Shown: positions 9,134 through 20,643 of the stretch, piece by piece
Numbering within the stretch: the first letter of the stretch is position 1
How the letters are laid out: every line of letters begins with the position of its first letter
Origin: Streptococcus sp. HF-1907
GTDB taxonomy: Bacteria; Bacillota; Bacilli; Lactobacillales; Streptococcaceae
NCBI RefSeq assembly: GCF_015594605.1
Contig: NZ_JADNQT010000003.1
Coordinates: forward strand, 95,297-159,296
Length of the DNA: 64,000 nucleotides
Direction of reading: 5' to 3'
Made by a program: the position numbers and the translations under genes
Notes under the pieces: model-generated
Seen by the model: the letters and a program-made list of their open reading frames with translations, nothing else
Told to the model about the DNA's origin: nothing
Databases searched by the model: none

Positions 9134-10179
9134 CAGCAAATCCCTCCAATTTCTGCTAATACCTCTTCCATTTCCGCCTGCGTCCCGATGGAGATGCGGA
9201 GGTAGTCCTTAAGTCTCACCACCTTTGAAAAGTAGCGGACATAGATTTCTTTTTCTTCTAATTTTTGGAACAAATAGCTGGCGCTAACTGTCTGAGGCTT
9301 AGCCAAGACAAAGTTGGTCCGGCTCGGTAAGACCTCAAAGCCCAAGTCTAATAATCCCTGTGCGAACCAATCACGTGTTGCCATGATTTGCTGACAAGTC
9401 CCCTCATAGTATTCCCAATCCTCCACGGCAACTGTAGCCAACTTTTCAGCAAGTGCATCAACATTATAAGGATTGACAGAGTTCTTGATAGCATTGATGA
9501 CCGCCATGAGCTTAGGGCTGCCGATACCATAACCAACCCGCAAACCAGCAAGAGCAGCATCTTTTGAGAAAGTACGCGTGATGAAGAGATTATCGTATTT
9601 ATCAATCAAAGGCAAAGCTGTCTGCCCGCCAAAATTGATGTAGGCCTCATCCACAACCACCACTACGTCCCGATTAGCTTGAATGATTTTTTCAATCTCA
9701 TCTAAGGGCTTGAAGATGCCTGTCGGAGCATTAGGATTTGTAAGGACTATGCCACCATTATCCGCAATATAGTCCGCCACTTTAATCTCAAATTGCTCAT
9801 TAAGCGGGATTTCATGATAATTGATGTGATAAAGGTCTGCCCAAACCTTATAAAAACCGTAAGTCAAGTCTGGGAAGAGCACTGGTAAGTCATCATTGAA
9901 GAAAGCAAGAAAGGCCATAGATAAGATGTCATCTGAACCATTTCCGACGATGATTTGGTCTGCTGGAACTTGAAGCTGCTTAGATAATGCCTCACGGAGC
10001 GCAGCTTGGTCTAGGCTTGAATATTTGCGCAAGCTATTACCATCAAAATGGGCTAAGGCCTCTAAAACCTTAGGGCTTGGGCAGTAAGCATTTTCGTTGG
10101 TATTCAATTTAATCATCTTGTCGCCTTGGGGCTGAGCACCCGCTACGTAGGCATCAATTTGTCGTAGTCCTCTTATCAT
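9133..10179 (-). CDS. hisC: histidinol-phosphate aminotransferase
   Basis: A 348-aa fold-type I PLP enzyme that transfers an amino group from glutamate to imidazole acetol phosphate. The PLP Lys lies in [16 protein letters not shown], with LTNPNAPTG and VVDEAYINF before it and RISIGT near the C-terminus. It is the first gene of the his operon, 16 bp after the T-box leader region. Confidence 0.96.
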   Translation of the reverse strand: MIRGLRQIDAYVAGAQPQGDKMIKLNTNENAYCPSPKVLEALAHFDGNSLRKYSSLDQAALREALSKQLQVPADQIIVGNGSDDILSMAFLAFFNDDLPVLFPDLTYGFYKVWADLYHINYHEIPLNEQFEIKVADYIADNGGIVLTNPNAPTGIFKPLDEIEKIIQANRDVVVVVDEAYINFGGQTALPLIDKYDNLFITRTFSKDAALAGLRVGYGIGSPKLMAVINAIKNSVNPYNVDALAEKLATVAVEDWEYYEGTCQQIMATRDWFAQGLLDLGFEVLPSRTNFVLAKPQTVSASYLFQKLEEKEIYVRYFSKVVRLKDYLRISIGTQAEMEEVLAEIGGIC

Positions 10180-10194
10180 AGCTAGTCCTTCCTA

Positions 10195-10466
10195 ATCTTT
10201 GAGAGTATTAAAAATCCTCGCAAAAAATAACTTTTTGCAAGGACGTTTAAAACGTGGTTCCACCTTAATTTAGAGTGACTGTCACCAGACACTCTCTCAT
10301 GAAGTACGTGACTTCGGGTCATTAACGGAACCACCCGTCGCAGACTAATCAGTCGCCCTTTCGCCTGCGCACTCAAGAATGTGTCGTTTAAGGATTGCAC
10401 ACTATCTCACCCCTAGGCGCTCTCTGTCTGTTGTCTTAAACTTTTTCTCTCAACGTTTTCTGTATT
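10195..10466 (-). promoter_or_regulatory. T-box leader of the his operon
   Basis: On the minus strand the leader holds the conserved T-box element AGGTGGAACCACG (10254-10267), followed by an A/T-rich hairpin (about 10215-10243) ending in a T-run, just before hisC. Upstream lies a GC-rich stem region (AGAGCGCC with GGCG) as expected for Stem I. A His codon CAC at 10381-10383 is a candidate specifier; that placement is tentative. Uncharged tRNA-His would favour antitermination and his expression. Confidence 0.88.
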
Positions 10467-10472
10467 GGAATT

Positions 10473-10501
10473 ATTGTAAACAAAAAAAATGGATTTGGCA
10501 A
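10473..10501 (-). promoter_or_regulatory. his operon promoter
   Basis: On the minus strand: TTGCCA (10496-10501), a 17-bp spacer and TACAAT (10473-10478), immediately upstream of the T-box leader. Confidence 0.75.
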
Positions 10502-10574
10502 GTGAAAATTGAGTGTTTTATCAAAATGTTCAAAATTATCTGATAGCATTAACTATTATACCTATTTTTAGGCA

Positions 10575-10608
10575 ACATAAAACGCCCCTTTGATGGATGA
10601 GGGAGCGT
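10575..10608 (-). terminator. terminator after the nitroreductase gene
   Basis: On the minus strand ACGCTCCCT pairs with AGGGGCGT across a 10-nt loop and is followed by TTTTATG, 60 bp past the nitroreductase stop. Confidence 0.75.
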
Positions 10609-10668
10609 CTCTTGTTTGAAAAGTTATTAGGAATATTTTATAAATTAGGAGTTTAATATATTTAGAAA

Positions 10669-11283
10669 TTAGTTAAATAGTTTGAAACGGTCTTCGTCAG
10701 CCATGTATTCTTTGTCATCAGCTGGTGCTTCGATTGAACCAAAGTTCAATTGACCACGGAGTTTCCAGTTAACTGGAACACCGTATTTAGCTGCTACTGA
10801 TGCATCGATGACTGGGTTGTAGTGTTGCAAGTTTGCGCCAAGACCTAGGTCAGCTGAAAGCGCAGTCCAAGTGTTCACTGAAACGATACCAGTTGATTGT
10901 TCTGACCAGAATGGGAAGTTTTCAGCGTACAATGGGAAGTTTTCTTGGAGACCTTTAACAACATCTTGGTCTTCGAAGAAAAGAACAGTACCTTTAGCAG
11001 CACCGAAGCTTGCCAACTTAGCTTTAGTTCCTTCGATAGCTTCTGCAGGAACACCTTGTTTTTTCATTGTAGCTTCAAGATCTGTTGCTACCAATTCATT
11101 CCAGAATGCTGATACTTCATCGTCCAAAAGGATAACAGCACGTGAGCTTTGGCTGTTGAATGATGATGGTGATTCACGAACAACTTCCTTGATAAGGGCA
11201 ACGATTTGATCGTTTGATGCGTCAACATTACGGCCTAGTGCGTAGATTGAGCGACGGTTTTTCAATGCTTCTACAAATGACAT
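10669..11283 (-). CDS. nitroreductase family protein (Frm2/HBN1-like)
   Basis: A 204-aa FMN-dependent nitroreductase-fold protein. The N-terminal NRRSIYALG and the SSFNSQSSRAVIL segment are typical of the FMN-binding part, and SADLGLGANLQHYNP lies in the C-terminal half. The physiological substrate is unknown. It sits downstream of an FMN reductase and a MarR regulator, and its promoter carries an inverted repeat like theirs, so it is probably part of a small MarR-controlled redox or quinone-stress regulon. That role is an inference. Confidence 0.88.
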   Translation of the reverse strand: MSFVEALKNRRSIYALGRNVDASNDQIVALIKEVVRESPSSFNSQSSRAVILLDDEVSAFWNELVATDLEATMKKQGVPAEAIEGTKAKLASFGAAKGTVLFFEDQDVVKGLQENFPLYAENFPFWSEQSTGIVSVNTWTALSADLGLGANLQHYNPVIDASVAAKYGVPVNWKLRGQLNFGSIEAPADDKEYMADEDRFKLFN

Positions 11284-11304
11284 GTGGTTAGTCTCCTTAA
11301 AATA

Positions 11305-11328
11305 ATTATATTAACACTATATAGTAGT
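11305..11328 (-). promoter_or_regulatory. nitroreductase -10 box and candidate MarR operator
   Basis: TATAAT (11305-11310, minus strand) is preceded by ACTATATAGTAGT (11316-11328) in the spacer. This matches the pattern of the site in the promoter at 12066-12094. No good -35 box is seen. Confidence 0.5.
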
Positions 11329-11335
11329 ATATTAG

Positions 11336-11378
11336 TAAAAGAGTAAGCATTCAAGTGATATGCTCACTAAAGAATGCT
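11336..11378 (-). terminator. hairpin after the FMN reductase gene
   Basis: AGCATTC (11346-11352) pairs with GAATGCT (11372-11378). In the minus direction it is followed by TACTCTTTT. Confidence 0.55.
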
Positions 11379-11387
11379 TTTCTCAGA

Positions 11388-11987
11388 TTATTTTACAGCT
11401 GCCAATACTGCTGCTGCTTGTTTGTTGAGGCTGTCAAGGACTTCGTCAGTTGGTACGTATTGACCATCTGCCCAAGCTGAATCGTTGATTTTAGCCAAAG
11501 TCAATTCGTCCACAAAGTTTGTACGGATGAATGGCAACAAGTCACGGTAGATAGCTGCTGCTTGCTCTTGACCACCACCTGCAAGAAGTGAAACTGTTGT
11601 TACTTTTGAGTCAATAGCTGATTTACCAGTTGTATCTGAAAGGTCCTCCGCACGTGATAACCAGTCAAGCAAGTTCTTCACTGTACCTGGGATTGAGAAG
11701 TTGTAAACTGGTGAGAAAATCCAGATAGCATCTGCAGCCTTAACAGCATCGCGAACGGCTTGAACAGCAGGAAGTACTGGTGTTTCAAGGTCTTGATTCA
11801 TCAATGGCACTTCTTTCCAATCAAGGTAAGTAACGTTTGCTTTACCTTCAAGAACTTTTTCTGCTTGTTGAGCCATTTGGTGGTTGAATGATCCTTCACG
11901 AAGTGATCCGACTACAAATAATACGTTTTTCATTGGTTGTTCCTCTTCTTTTTTAAAGATATTTTTTAGTGATGTCCAGAATGACAT
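11388..11987 (-). CDS. NADPH-dependent FMN reductase / quinone reductase family
   Basis: A 199-aa flavodoxin-fold reductase. The phosphate-binding loop VGSLREGSFN and the SPVYNFSIPGTVKNLLDW signature are characteristic of the NADPH-dependent FMN reductase family. An 18-residue Lys/Glu-rich N-terminal extension precedes the core; an internal Met (11933) also has an upstream GAGGA, so either start could be used. The promoter has a perfect inverted repeat between -35 and -10, and a MarR gene lies directly upstream. Confidence 0.88.
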   Translation of the reverse strand: MSFWTSLKNIFKKEEEQPMKNVLFVVGSLREGSFNHQMAQQAEKVLEGKANVTYLDWKEVPLMNQDLETPVLPAVQAVRDAVKAADAIWIFSPVYNFSIPGTVKNLLDWLSRAEDLSDTTGKSAIDSKVTTVSLLAGGGQEQAAAIYRDLLPFIRTNFVDELTLAKINDSAWADGQYVPTDEVLDSLNKQAAAVLAAVK

Positions 11988-12065
11988 GGCGTTCCTCTTT
12001 CTAAAGTTGCGCTGTTAGTTAAGTTTTTGTATTTTTATTTTATACATCTCTCAGCTACATGCTCT

Positions 12066-12094
12066 AGTATATTACTATATCGTAATAATATCAA
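12066..12094 (-). promoter_or_regulatory. promoter with embedded inverted-repeat operator
   Basis: On the minus strand: TTGATA (12089-12094), 17 bp, TATACT (12066-12071). The inverted repeat TATTAC-N6-GTAATA (12070-12087) fills the spacer, so a bound repressor would block polymerase. The neighbouring MarR protein is the likely ligand. Confidence 0.65.
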
Positions 12095-12103
12095 TTGGAA
12101 TGC

Positions 12104-12529
12104 TCAGAGATTTTTAAATTTTTTTAGAAGCTCAATCAACTGCTCTTGTTCTTGCTCAGTTAGAACTGAAAAAGCTTCTTCCACGCGCTCAATATGGTCA
12201 GGAAGTGCCGAATCAATAACGGCTTTTCCTTGGTCTGTCAGACTTACCATAAAAGCACGACGGTCGTTAGGACAGGCTTCACGGGTAATCAAGCCCTTTT
12301 TCTCCATATTCTTAATGACAACCGTCATGTTGCCTGACGTTGCTAACATGCTATTGATGAGTTCGCCAATTTTCATTGACCCTTTGGCATTAAGCACATC
12401 GAGAACGCCAAACTGAGTCGCTGTTAGATTGTGAGGGCCATACGATTCTGAAACTTTATTGTCAATAGTACGAAATGCCTTGCGCATAACAACCATTGAT
12501 TTTACTGCTGCATTCTTAAATTCTGCCAT
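12104..12529 (-). CDS. MarR family transcriptional regulator
   Basis: A 141-aa winged-helix dimeric repressor. The wing region (KGLITREACPNDRRAFMVSLTDQG) is split by the conserved D-RR motif, preceded by TATQFGVLDVLNAKG and the recognition helix MLATSGNMTVVIKNMEKKG. It heads a same-strand trio with an FMN reductase and a nitroreductase and has its own promoter. The inducer cannot be read; a Cys (EACPN) in the wing is a possible redox sensor but this is speculative. Confidence 0.92.
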   Translation of the reverse strand: MAEFKNAAVKSMVVMRKAFRTIDNKVSESYGPHNLTATQFGVLDVLNAKGSMKIGELINSMLATSGNMTVVIKNMEKKGLITREACPNDRRAFMVSLTDQGKAVIDSALPDHIERVEEAFSVLTEQEQEQLIELLKKFKNL

Positions 12530-12565
12530 TCAGCCTCCTTGGTCGTGTCTTTTATTGCTGTTATT

Positions 12566-12594
12566 ATTTTATCACTAGTTAGTTGTATTTTCAA
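12566..12594 (-). promoter_or_regulatory. marR promoter
   Basis: On the minus strand: TTGAAA (12589-12594), 17 bp, TAAAAT (12566-12571). The spacer contains ACTAACTAGT, related to the ACTA/TAGT half-sites of the two downstream promoters, which suggests autoregulation. Confidence 0.6.
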
Positions 12595-12600
12595 GCCATA

Positions 12601-12635
12601 AGCAAAAATATCTCTGCCTGAGAGCAAGCAGAGAT
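12601..12635 (-). terminator. polC terminator
   Basis: ATCTCTGC (12610-12617) and GCAGAGAT (12628-12635) form an 8-bp stem. In the minus direction it is followed by ATTTTTGC. Confidence 0.8.
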
Positions 12636-12642
12636 TTATCCT

Positions 12643-15600
12643 TTAAAAGAAATCATCAAACAGACTGAGCTGATTATCCTCTGGAAGATTGCCGAGAATG
12701 CCCATCTCATCCATTTTATCAACCAAGGTCGCTGAAACGCCACCACGTTTACGAAGTTCCATCTTAGATAGGAATTCGCCTTCTTCACGCGCAGCGACAA
12801 TCTGCTTAGCAACGTTTTCCCCAAGTCCATCCATAGCAATGAATGGCGGGATGAGGGTGTCGCCATCAATGAGAAATTCGACCGCATCACTGCGATACAA
12901 ATCAAGTTTGCCAAATTTGAAGCCACGCTCTAGCATTTCATTGACAATTTCGAGTGTCGTAAAGAGGTCAATTTCCACGTTAGAGGCTTCATTGCGATGG
13001 CGTTTTTCGGTAATATCTGCTATACGCGCCTTAACCGCTTCAAGACCTGCGCACATGGTGCTCAACTCAAAGGCTTTGGCACGGATGGAGAAGTAAGCGC
13101 AGTAATAATAAATCGGATGATGCACCTTGAAGTAAGCCACACGAAGGGCCATGAGAACATAGGCTGCCGCATGGGCTTTTGGAAACATGTACTTGATTTT
13201 TCCACAGGACTCAATGTACCAATCAGGCACGTTATTGTCGCGCATAGCTTGGATGTAGCCGTTGCGTTCGTCCTCAGAAATCTTGAGCCAAGCCCCTTTA
13301 CGCACACGTTCCATGATGGTGAAGGCCATCTTAGGCTCCAGACCCGCATGCATGAGGTAAACCATAATGTCATCACGACAGCCGATAACGGTCGATAGGG
13401 TGGCAATACCTTCCTTGATTAAATCTTGGGCATTACCAAGCCACACGTCCGTTCCGTGGGATAGTCCTGACAATTGCAGGAGCTCCGCAAAAGTTGTCGG
13501 ATGGGTTTCATTGACCATTCCGCGAACAAAATTAGTCCCAAACTCAGGAATTCCAAGCATACCAGTTGGTGTGCCAATTTGTTCCTCAGTCACACCGAGC
13601 ACTTCGGTGCCAGAGAAGAGCGCCATAACATCAGGGTCATCAGCTGGAATGGCTTTAGGGTCAATCCCAGACAAATCCTGCAACTTACGAATCATAGTCG
13701 GGTCATCATGTCCCAGAATATCAAGTTTCAAGACGTTTTCATCAATATCGTGGAAGTTGAAGTGGGTAGTCTGCCAAGCAGCCGTCACATCATCGGCGGG
13801 ATATTGCACCGGCGTGAAATCATAAACATCCATGTAGTTTGGAATAACAACGATACCACCAGGGTGCTGACCAGTATTGCGTTTGACGCCTGCGGCTCCC
13901 ATGGCTAAGCGCTCAACCTCAGCATCGTTGTAAAACTTATTGTAGTCACGTTCGTAACCTTTGACGAATCCAAAGGCTGTTTTTTCAGCAACCGTACCAA
14001 CGGTACCCGCACGAAAGGCGTATTCTTCACCAAAAATATCACGAACATCCAAGTGAGCTGACGGTTGGTCATCCCCAGAGAAGTTCAAGTCAATATCGGG
14101 AACCTTGTCCCCGTCAAAACCTAGGAAGGTCTCGAAAGGAATATCTTGCCCATCCTTGGTATATCGTGTACCACACTCAGGACAGTCTTTATCAGGCAAA
14201 TCATAACCTGAACCGACTGAGCCGTCTGTGATAAATTCGCTGTGCTGACAGTTTGGACAGACATAGTGAGGTGACAGAGGATTAACCTCGGTAATCCCAA
14301 TCATGGTTGCCACAAAACTAGACCCAACAGATCCACGCGAACCAACCAAGTAGCCCCGCTTATTAGACCGTTGCACCAGCATTTGCGACGCTAAATAAAT
14401 CACGGCGAAGCCATTACCAAGAATGGACGAGAGCTCACGTTCGATTCGACGGTCCACCAAGTCAGGTAGGGGATTGCCATAAATCTCGAAAGCTTTTTGA
14501 TAGGTCATCTCGGCAACCTTTTCCTCCGAATGGTCGATGAAAGGCGTGTAGAGGTCTTTTTTAACCACTTCTACATCCTCAAAACGCTCAGCGAAAGCTT
14601 GGGTATTGGTCACAACCAGTTCATAAGCCAAGTCTTCACCTAAAAATGAAAACTCGTCAATCATCTCATTGGTCGTGCGGAAATGTGCTTTAGGTAGCGG
14701 CGCCGGTTGAGCACCTTCGCCACGACCGATAGTTCGGTTAATCATGGCACCTTGTCCAAGACTGCGGACAATGATTTCCCGATAGATTTCTTGTTCTGGT
14801 TCGATGTAATGGACATTTCCAGTCGCAAGGACTGGCTTATTGAGACGGCGCCCGACTTCTATCAAATCTCGGATGACTTGCTGAATGCCCGCCTCGTCCT
14901 TGATTGTTCCCTGCGCTAGCAATGGCACATAGATAGCTGGAGGCATGACTTCGATAAAATCGTAATACTCCGCCACTTGAACAGCCTTGTCGATACCACT
15001 TGTAATGACCGCGTCAAAGACTTCACCCTCCGAACAAGCTGTTCCTAAAAGAAGTCCCTCGCGATACTCATTCAAGACAGAACGCGGAATACGGGGCACA
15101 CCTGCGAAATACTTGACATTAGACAGGCTGACCAGTTTGAAAATATTTTTGAGCCCAGTCTGGTTTTGCACATAAATGGTCGCATGCTTGACACGCGCTT
15201 TTTGGTAAGAATCCGATGCAATCAATCTGTCATTCAAATCAGCAAGGTTGTTGATACCACGATTCTCACGCGCTTCTTTCAAGAAAATAAAGAGCAGGCG
15301 CCCTGTCGCCTCGGCATCGTAATTGGCCATGTGGTGGTGTTCCAAAGACACTTGGAAACGCTTGGTCAAAGGTCCCAAACCATGACGTTTAAACTGCGGA
15401 TAAAGGTTGCGGGCAAATTCCAGCGTGTCAATGACTGGCTGCATGATGAGGGGCAGATGGTGCCGCTCGTAATTAGCATTCATGAAGCCCACGTCAAAAG
15501 GCGAGTTGTGGGCAACTAGGATGGTCCCTTCGCAAAAGGCTTGAAATTCTTGGAGGACTTGTAAAATGGGCTTGGCGCCACGCACATGATTGTCGGTAAT

Positions 15601-17046
15601 CCCCGTCAATTCAGTTGTAAAGGCAGACAGCGGATGCCCTGGATCAATAAATTCATCAAACTGTTCAACAATATTGCCCTTATACATCTTAGACGCCGCA
15701 ATCTGAATCAGGTCGTTGTTGACTGCAGAAAGTCCTGTCGTTTCCACGTCAAAAACCACATAGGTCGCTTCGTGCAAGTCCATGTCCTTGGTATTGTAAG
15801 CAATCGGAGACTTGTCCTCAACGATATTAGCTTCCAAACCAAAGATAGCCTTGATACCAGCCTTGCGAGCTCTGTGATAACCGTGTGGGAAGCTCTGCAC
15901 ATTGCCATGGTCAGTGATAGCAATAGCTGGATGTCCCCACTTGGCTGCTGTGTCAATCAAGTCTTCAACAGTCGGCAGGGCATCCATAGCGGACATGTTG
16001 GTGTGAGCATGAAACTCAACCCGCTTTTGCCCTTCTGGCATGAGGTCCTTGCGCTCATGGTGAACAATGGTCTTGACATCCTGAACATTCATGGTCAAGG
16101 TCTTGGTCCACTGGTTATTTTCGATATTTCCACGCACGCGTAACCAAGCACCCTTGGTAATCATGTCGTATTTTTTCAGTTCTTCGTCGTCCTTAGCCCA
16201 TTTTTGCAGAGCAAAGGATGAAGTGTAGTCGGTCATCTTGAAGTTGATGATATGGCGACCAGTTCGGGTGGTCTTGCGCTCAACATTAAAGACCATCCCC
16301 TCAAAGACGATGCGGTTTTCTTCCATGGTGACCTCGACCATGGGTGTGATTTCAGCTTTTTCAAAGCCAGCTTGGCGTTGTTTGGCACGTTCTTTGAAGT
16401 CGTAGGCTGGTTGCGGTGCTTCTTCTGGCGGTGGCATGGAAGCTTCCAAGGACTTCTGCGCCTCGATAGCCTGCACTGCTTCTTGGTTGGCTTTTTCGAT
16501 AATCTGCTCGCGCTTGGCATCGTAGGACTCTTTCATTTCCTGCGTTTTGACCTGGTCTGAAACTATGTCGATAGCTAGCTTGCCAAAACCAAACTGGCGC
16601 ATCTGCTCTGCCAGATTTGGCAAATGATTCTTACGAAAATGGTCGTTATTGACAAATTGCGGTGCTGCAATCAGCAATTTCTCCCCATCATAAGAAACGG
16701 ACAGGTTGGCAAAAGAGGACTTGAAGCTGGCGCTGTTGCAAGGAGCGTGCTCAAAAGCTTCTTGATAGTAAGCAGAAATAAGCTCGTCTGAAAAATCAAT
16801 GGTCTCAGCCTTGATGTCAAAAGTCGCCTTAATATCAGCCTGCTGGAAGGTCTTGATGAGACGGTAATGCAGCTCGCGATAGTGCTCAATCGGCAAAATC
16901 TCTGGGAAAGTAAAGTGAAACTCCCAGTGGCGAGAGACCGAGTGCACCTTGACCTCTAAAATATCAGCAGATGAAAAAGCCCTCGACGTCTTGATGTCAA
17001 GCGGCATTTCAATCTGTTCCATAAGTTTTGCAAACAAATCTGACAT
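12643..17046 (-). CDS. polC: DNA polymerase III alpha subunit, PolC type
   Basis: A 1467-aa Gram-positive replicative polymerase. An N-terminal domain and an OB-fold (about 240-325) precede a PHP domain interrupted by the 3'-5' exonuclease. PHP begins near residue 343 with [10 protein letters not shown]; exonuclease motif [10 protein letters not shown], is near 432. Later come the zinc-binding CPNC/CPEC cysteines and the polymerase acidic motif [10 protein letters not shown]. Length matches the family. It is flanked by a terminator downstream and stands alone as a transcription unit before the autolysin gene. Confidence 0.98.
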   Translation of the reverse strand: MSDLFAKLMEQIEMPLDIKTSRAFSSADILEVKVHSVSRHWEFHFTFPEILPIEHYRELHYRLIKTFQQADIKATFDIKAETIDFSDELISAYYQEAFEHAPCNSASFKSSFANLSVSYDGEKLLIAAPQFVNNDHFRKNHLPNLAEQMRQFGFGKLAIDIVSDQVKTQEMKESYDAKREQIIEKANQEAVQAIEAQKSLEASMPPPEEAPQPAYDFKERAKQRQAGFEKAEITPMVEVTMEENRIVFEGMVFNVERKTTRTGRHIINFKMTDYTSSFALQKWAKDDEELKKYDMITKGAWLRVRGNIENNQWTKTLTMNVQDVKTIVHHERKDLMPEGQKRVEFHAHTNMSAMDALPTVEDLIDTAAKWGHPAIAITDHGNVQSFPHGYHRARKAGIKAIFGLEANIVEDKSPIAYNTKDMDLHEATYVVFDVETTGLSAVNNDLIQIAASKMYKGNIVEQFDEFIDPGHPLSAFTTELTGITDNHVRGAKPILQVLQEFQAFCEGTILVAHNSPFDVGFMNANYERHHLPLIMQPVIDTLEFARNLYPQFKRHGLGPLTKRFQVSLEHHHMANYDAEATGRLLFIFLKEARENRGINNLADLNDRLIASDSYQKARVKHATIYVQNQTGLKNIFKLVSLSNVKYFAGVPRIPRSVLNEYREGLLLGTACSEGEVFDAVITSGIDKAVQVAEYYDFIEVMPPAIYVPLLAQGTIKDEAGIQQVIRDLIEVGRRLNKPVLATGNVHYIEPEQEIYREIIVRSLGQGAMINRTIGRGEGAQPAPLPKAHFRTTNEMIDEFSFLGEDLAYELVVTNTQAFAERFEDVEVVKKDLYTPFIDHSEEKVAEMTYQKAFEIYGNPLPDLVDRRIERELSSILGNGFAVIYLASQMLVQRSNKRGYLVGSRGSVGSSFVATMIGITEVNPLSPHYVCPNCQHSEFITDGSVGSGYDLPDKDCPECGTRYTKDGQDIPFETFLGFDGDKVPDIDLNFSGDDQPSAHLDVRDIFGEEYAFRAGTVGTVAEKTAFGFVKGYERDYNKFYNDAEVERLAMGAAGVKRNTGQHPGGIVVIPNYMDVYDFTPVQYPADDVTAAWQTTHFNFHDIDENVLKLDILGHDDPTMIRKLQDLSGIDPKAIPADDPDVMALFSGTEVLGVTEEQIGTPTGMLGIPEFGTNFVRGMVNETHPTTFAELLQLSGLSHGTDVWLGNAQDLIKEGIATLSTVIGCRDDIMVYLMHAGLEPKMAFTIMERVRKGAWLKISEDERNGYIQAMRDNNVPDWYIESCGKIKYMFPKAHAAAYVLMALRVAYFKVHHPIYYYCAYFSIRAKAFELSTMCAGLEAVKARIADITEKRHRNEASNVEIDLFTTLEIVNEMLERGFKFGKLDLYRSDAVEFLIDGDTLIPPFIAMDGLGENVAKQIVAAREEGEFLSKMELRKRGGVSATLVDKMDEMGILGNLPEDNQLSLFDDFF

Positions 17047-17173
17047 ACTTTTCTCCTGAAATTACTTTCTCTATTTTAGCACAAATTGAAACTTTTGACA
17101 CTTTTCTCATGTCAGCCGTTAGAAACAGCTCATTATCTTCAAAATTGGTTCTTGATATTTTCCAGCGTAGCAA

Positions 17174-17335
17174 GTTTATCAGCGATTAACAATCACTGAT
17201 AAACTACGGTAATCGCTATGGCAACTTACCTAGCTACCTTCGCCTTTTTATTTTTAGGCTCAGGCAGTAACAGTCCGCTGGACTGTTACTCTCTCAAAGA
17301 TTCCGTTATCAGTGACACTTCCTTGTCACTGATAA
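17174..17335. other. cluster of three strong hairpins in a gene-free stretch
   Basis: The 496-bp gap 17047-17542 holds three successive inverted repeats: 17174-17204 (GTTTATCAG/CTGATAAAC), 17268-17288 (TAACAGTCC/GGACTGTTA) and 17306-17335 (perfect 12-bp stem TTATCAGTGACA/TGTCACTGATAA). The first and third share the TTATCAG/CTGATAA arms. CAGTCGA near 17390 and TCGACTG near 17443 form a longer-range pair. No ORF with a plausible start was found. Their function is unknown. Confidence 0.5.
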
Positions 17336-17491
17336 TACCACTTACTGCGAAAATATCAGGTTTGGCTCACTTTGTTCGCGAAAAAGCTCAGTCGACCCGG
17401 AAGTTGGTCCTGCGGAAAACTGGAAAATGGCAGACGACCCCTCGACTGACCTTCACAAAATAGCTCCGACACCATTTTTCAAGTAATTGTT

Positions 17492-17556
17492 CACAATCAG
17501 AATAAAACATCAACGCCCAAGCATGACCTGAGCGTTGATGTTTTATTCTGATTGTG
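17492..17556. repeat. 25-bp perfect inverted repeat overlapping the autolysin stop
   Basis: Arms 17492-17516 and 17532-17556 are exact reverse complements with a 15-nt loop. The right arm contains the stop codon and last sense codons of the autolysin gene. It can act as its terminator, with a GTTTTATT run inside the 3' arm, but there is no U-run beyond the hairpin. Confidence 0.7.
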
Positions 17557-18286
17557 CTTGCGTAGCCCAGGCTTCGTCTTCTGCTAAGGTTGCTGTATCC
17601 GTGTAAGTGCCACGGTGACTGTTCCACACAGTCCCACTTGTCGTTGCACTGCTTGTTGCCGCGCTAGCTGTGTCATAAGCAGTCAAATTATAGGTCGCAA
17701 TGATATTATTTAGCTTAGCCGCATAGTTAGAATCTGTGGCATAAAGTCCTGTCAAGGCTGCCGTAGCATCTTGGTAGGAGCTTGTGTTGGATTTCCAAAC
17801 GCCCGCATAGGTCGATGAGCTCAAAACAGCCGCGTAATCATAGAGAGACTCGGCATAACTACCGTAAGCACGAAAAGCCGCATCAATTTGGTAGGTATTG
17901 CCAGAACCATCGTCCTCCCAAGTCTTCATGGTCACCGAATTGCCATTGTAGTCGCCCTTAATCCCAAAAAGATTATAGTAAGGCGCAGAAGCCAGCTCAG
18001 ATTGACCGCTATTTGATTCTAAAATAGCTTGCGCCATCAAAACAGAAGCGTAAAGGTCATAAGTTTGACCGATTTGACTAGCTGTTCCAGCGATACTATT
18101 GATAAATGAAGCAGTGCTGTCTGTCACTACTTCGGTCTGAGTGTCTGCCCGCGTTGATTGAAATTTAGTAATCAAGGCTGTCGCCCCAATCCCAACAACT
18201 GTCATTAGAGACATTACCTGCAAAAGCAGACGACGTTGTTTTTTAGATAATCTTTTCGTCATTTTATGTCTATTTGTCTTGTACAT
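17543..18286 (-). CDS. GH73 cell-wall N-acetylglucosaminidase (autolysin)
   Basis: A 247-aa exported murein hydrolase. A basic N-terminus (KRLSKKQRR) and a hydrophobic segment at about residues 22-40 form a signal or anchor. The GH73/FlgJ-like domain follows, with MAQAILESNSGQS holding the likely catalytic Glu, then YYNLFGIKG and an AAFRAYGSYAESL block. The tail is Ala/Ser/Thr-rich. It should cut glucosaminyl bonds in peptidoglycan outside the membrane. It is monocistronic, its end is buried in a 25-bp hairpin, and the gap upstream holds a repeat array. Confidence 0.88.
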   Translation of the reverse strand: MYKTNRHKMTKRLSKKQRRLLLQVMSLMTVVGIGATALITKFQSTRADTQTEVVTDSTASFINSIAGTASQIGQTYDLYASVLMAQAILESNSGQSELASAPYYNLFGIKGDYNGNSVTMKTWEDDGSGNTYQIDAAFRAYGSYAESLYDYAAVLSSSTYAGVWKSNTSSYQDATAALTGLYATDSNYAAKLNNIIATYNLTAYDTASAATSSATTSGTVWNSHRGTYTDTATLAEDEAWATQAQSE

Positions 18287-18470
18287 ATGTCCATTATATC
18301 AGATTTACTATCAAACTGGCTTGAAAATAATTCATCAACGGTCTTTAATCAACTTTAGCATAGGGTAGGAAGATAAGTTTTCTGGTAATAGACAACGACT
18401 AGTCATAATCCCACAGAAATAGTTTTGCATTCTTCTATGAATGACAAATAATAATCCGCTAATCAATTTT

Positions 18471-18626
18471 GTAGCCCTACAGAAACGTTTTGCTGGCTTG
18501 CAGGAGGCGGTTGTAGGACTACAATTATAACTTGCAGAGCTGCACAAGCTATTTGGAGGGCTACGGAACTATTTTGCAGACTTGAAAAAGCAATTGTAGG
18601 TCTGCATGAGCTTTTCGTAGGGCTAC
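18471..18626. repeat. 21-bp-period array of 10-bp near-palindromes
   Basis: Eight units start at 18471, 18492, 18513, 18534, 18555, 18576, 18596 and 18617. Each is a 10-mer such as GTAGCCCTAC, GCTGGCTTGC, GTAGGACTAC or GCAGAGCTGC followed by about 11 bp of A/T-rich sequence. Read on the minus strand it gives a 7-residue periodic peptide with LQ in most heptads, but the only start has no convincing ribosome binding site. It occupies most of the gap 18287-18726 between the autolysin and proS. Confidence 0.75.
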
Positions 18627-18672
18627 AAATAGTAAGATACTTTTCCATAATCAAATCAGCGCTCTGCTTTTT

Positions 18673-18703
18673 GCCATAAAAAAGAGAACCAAATCGGTTC
18701 TCT
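18673..18703 (-). terminator. proS terminator
   Basis: AGAGAACC and GGTTCTCT (18683-18703) form an 8-bp stem with a 5-nt loop. In the minus direction a T6 run follows. Confidence 0.88.
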
Positions 18704-18726
18704 AGGGATGTGAAGCTCTTCGCTCA

Positions 18727-20643
<1,917 letters not shown>

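Noticed and set aside
12027..12416. 129-codon plus-strand ORF
   Set aside because: It lies opposite marR and its promoter region and has no independent support.
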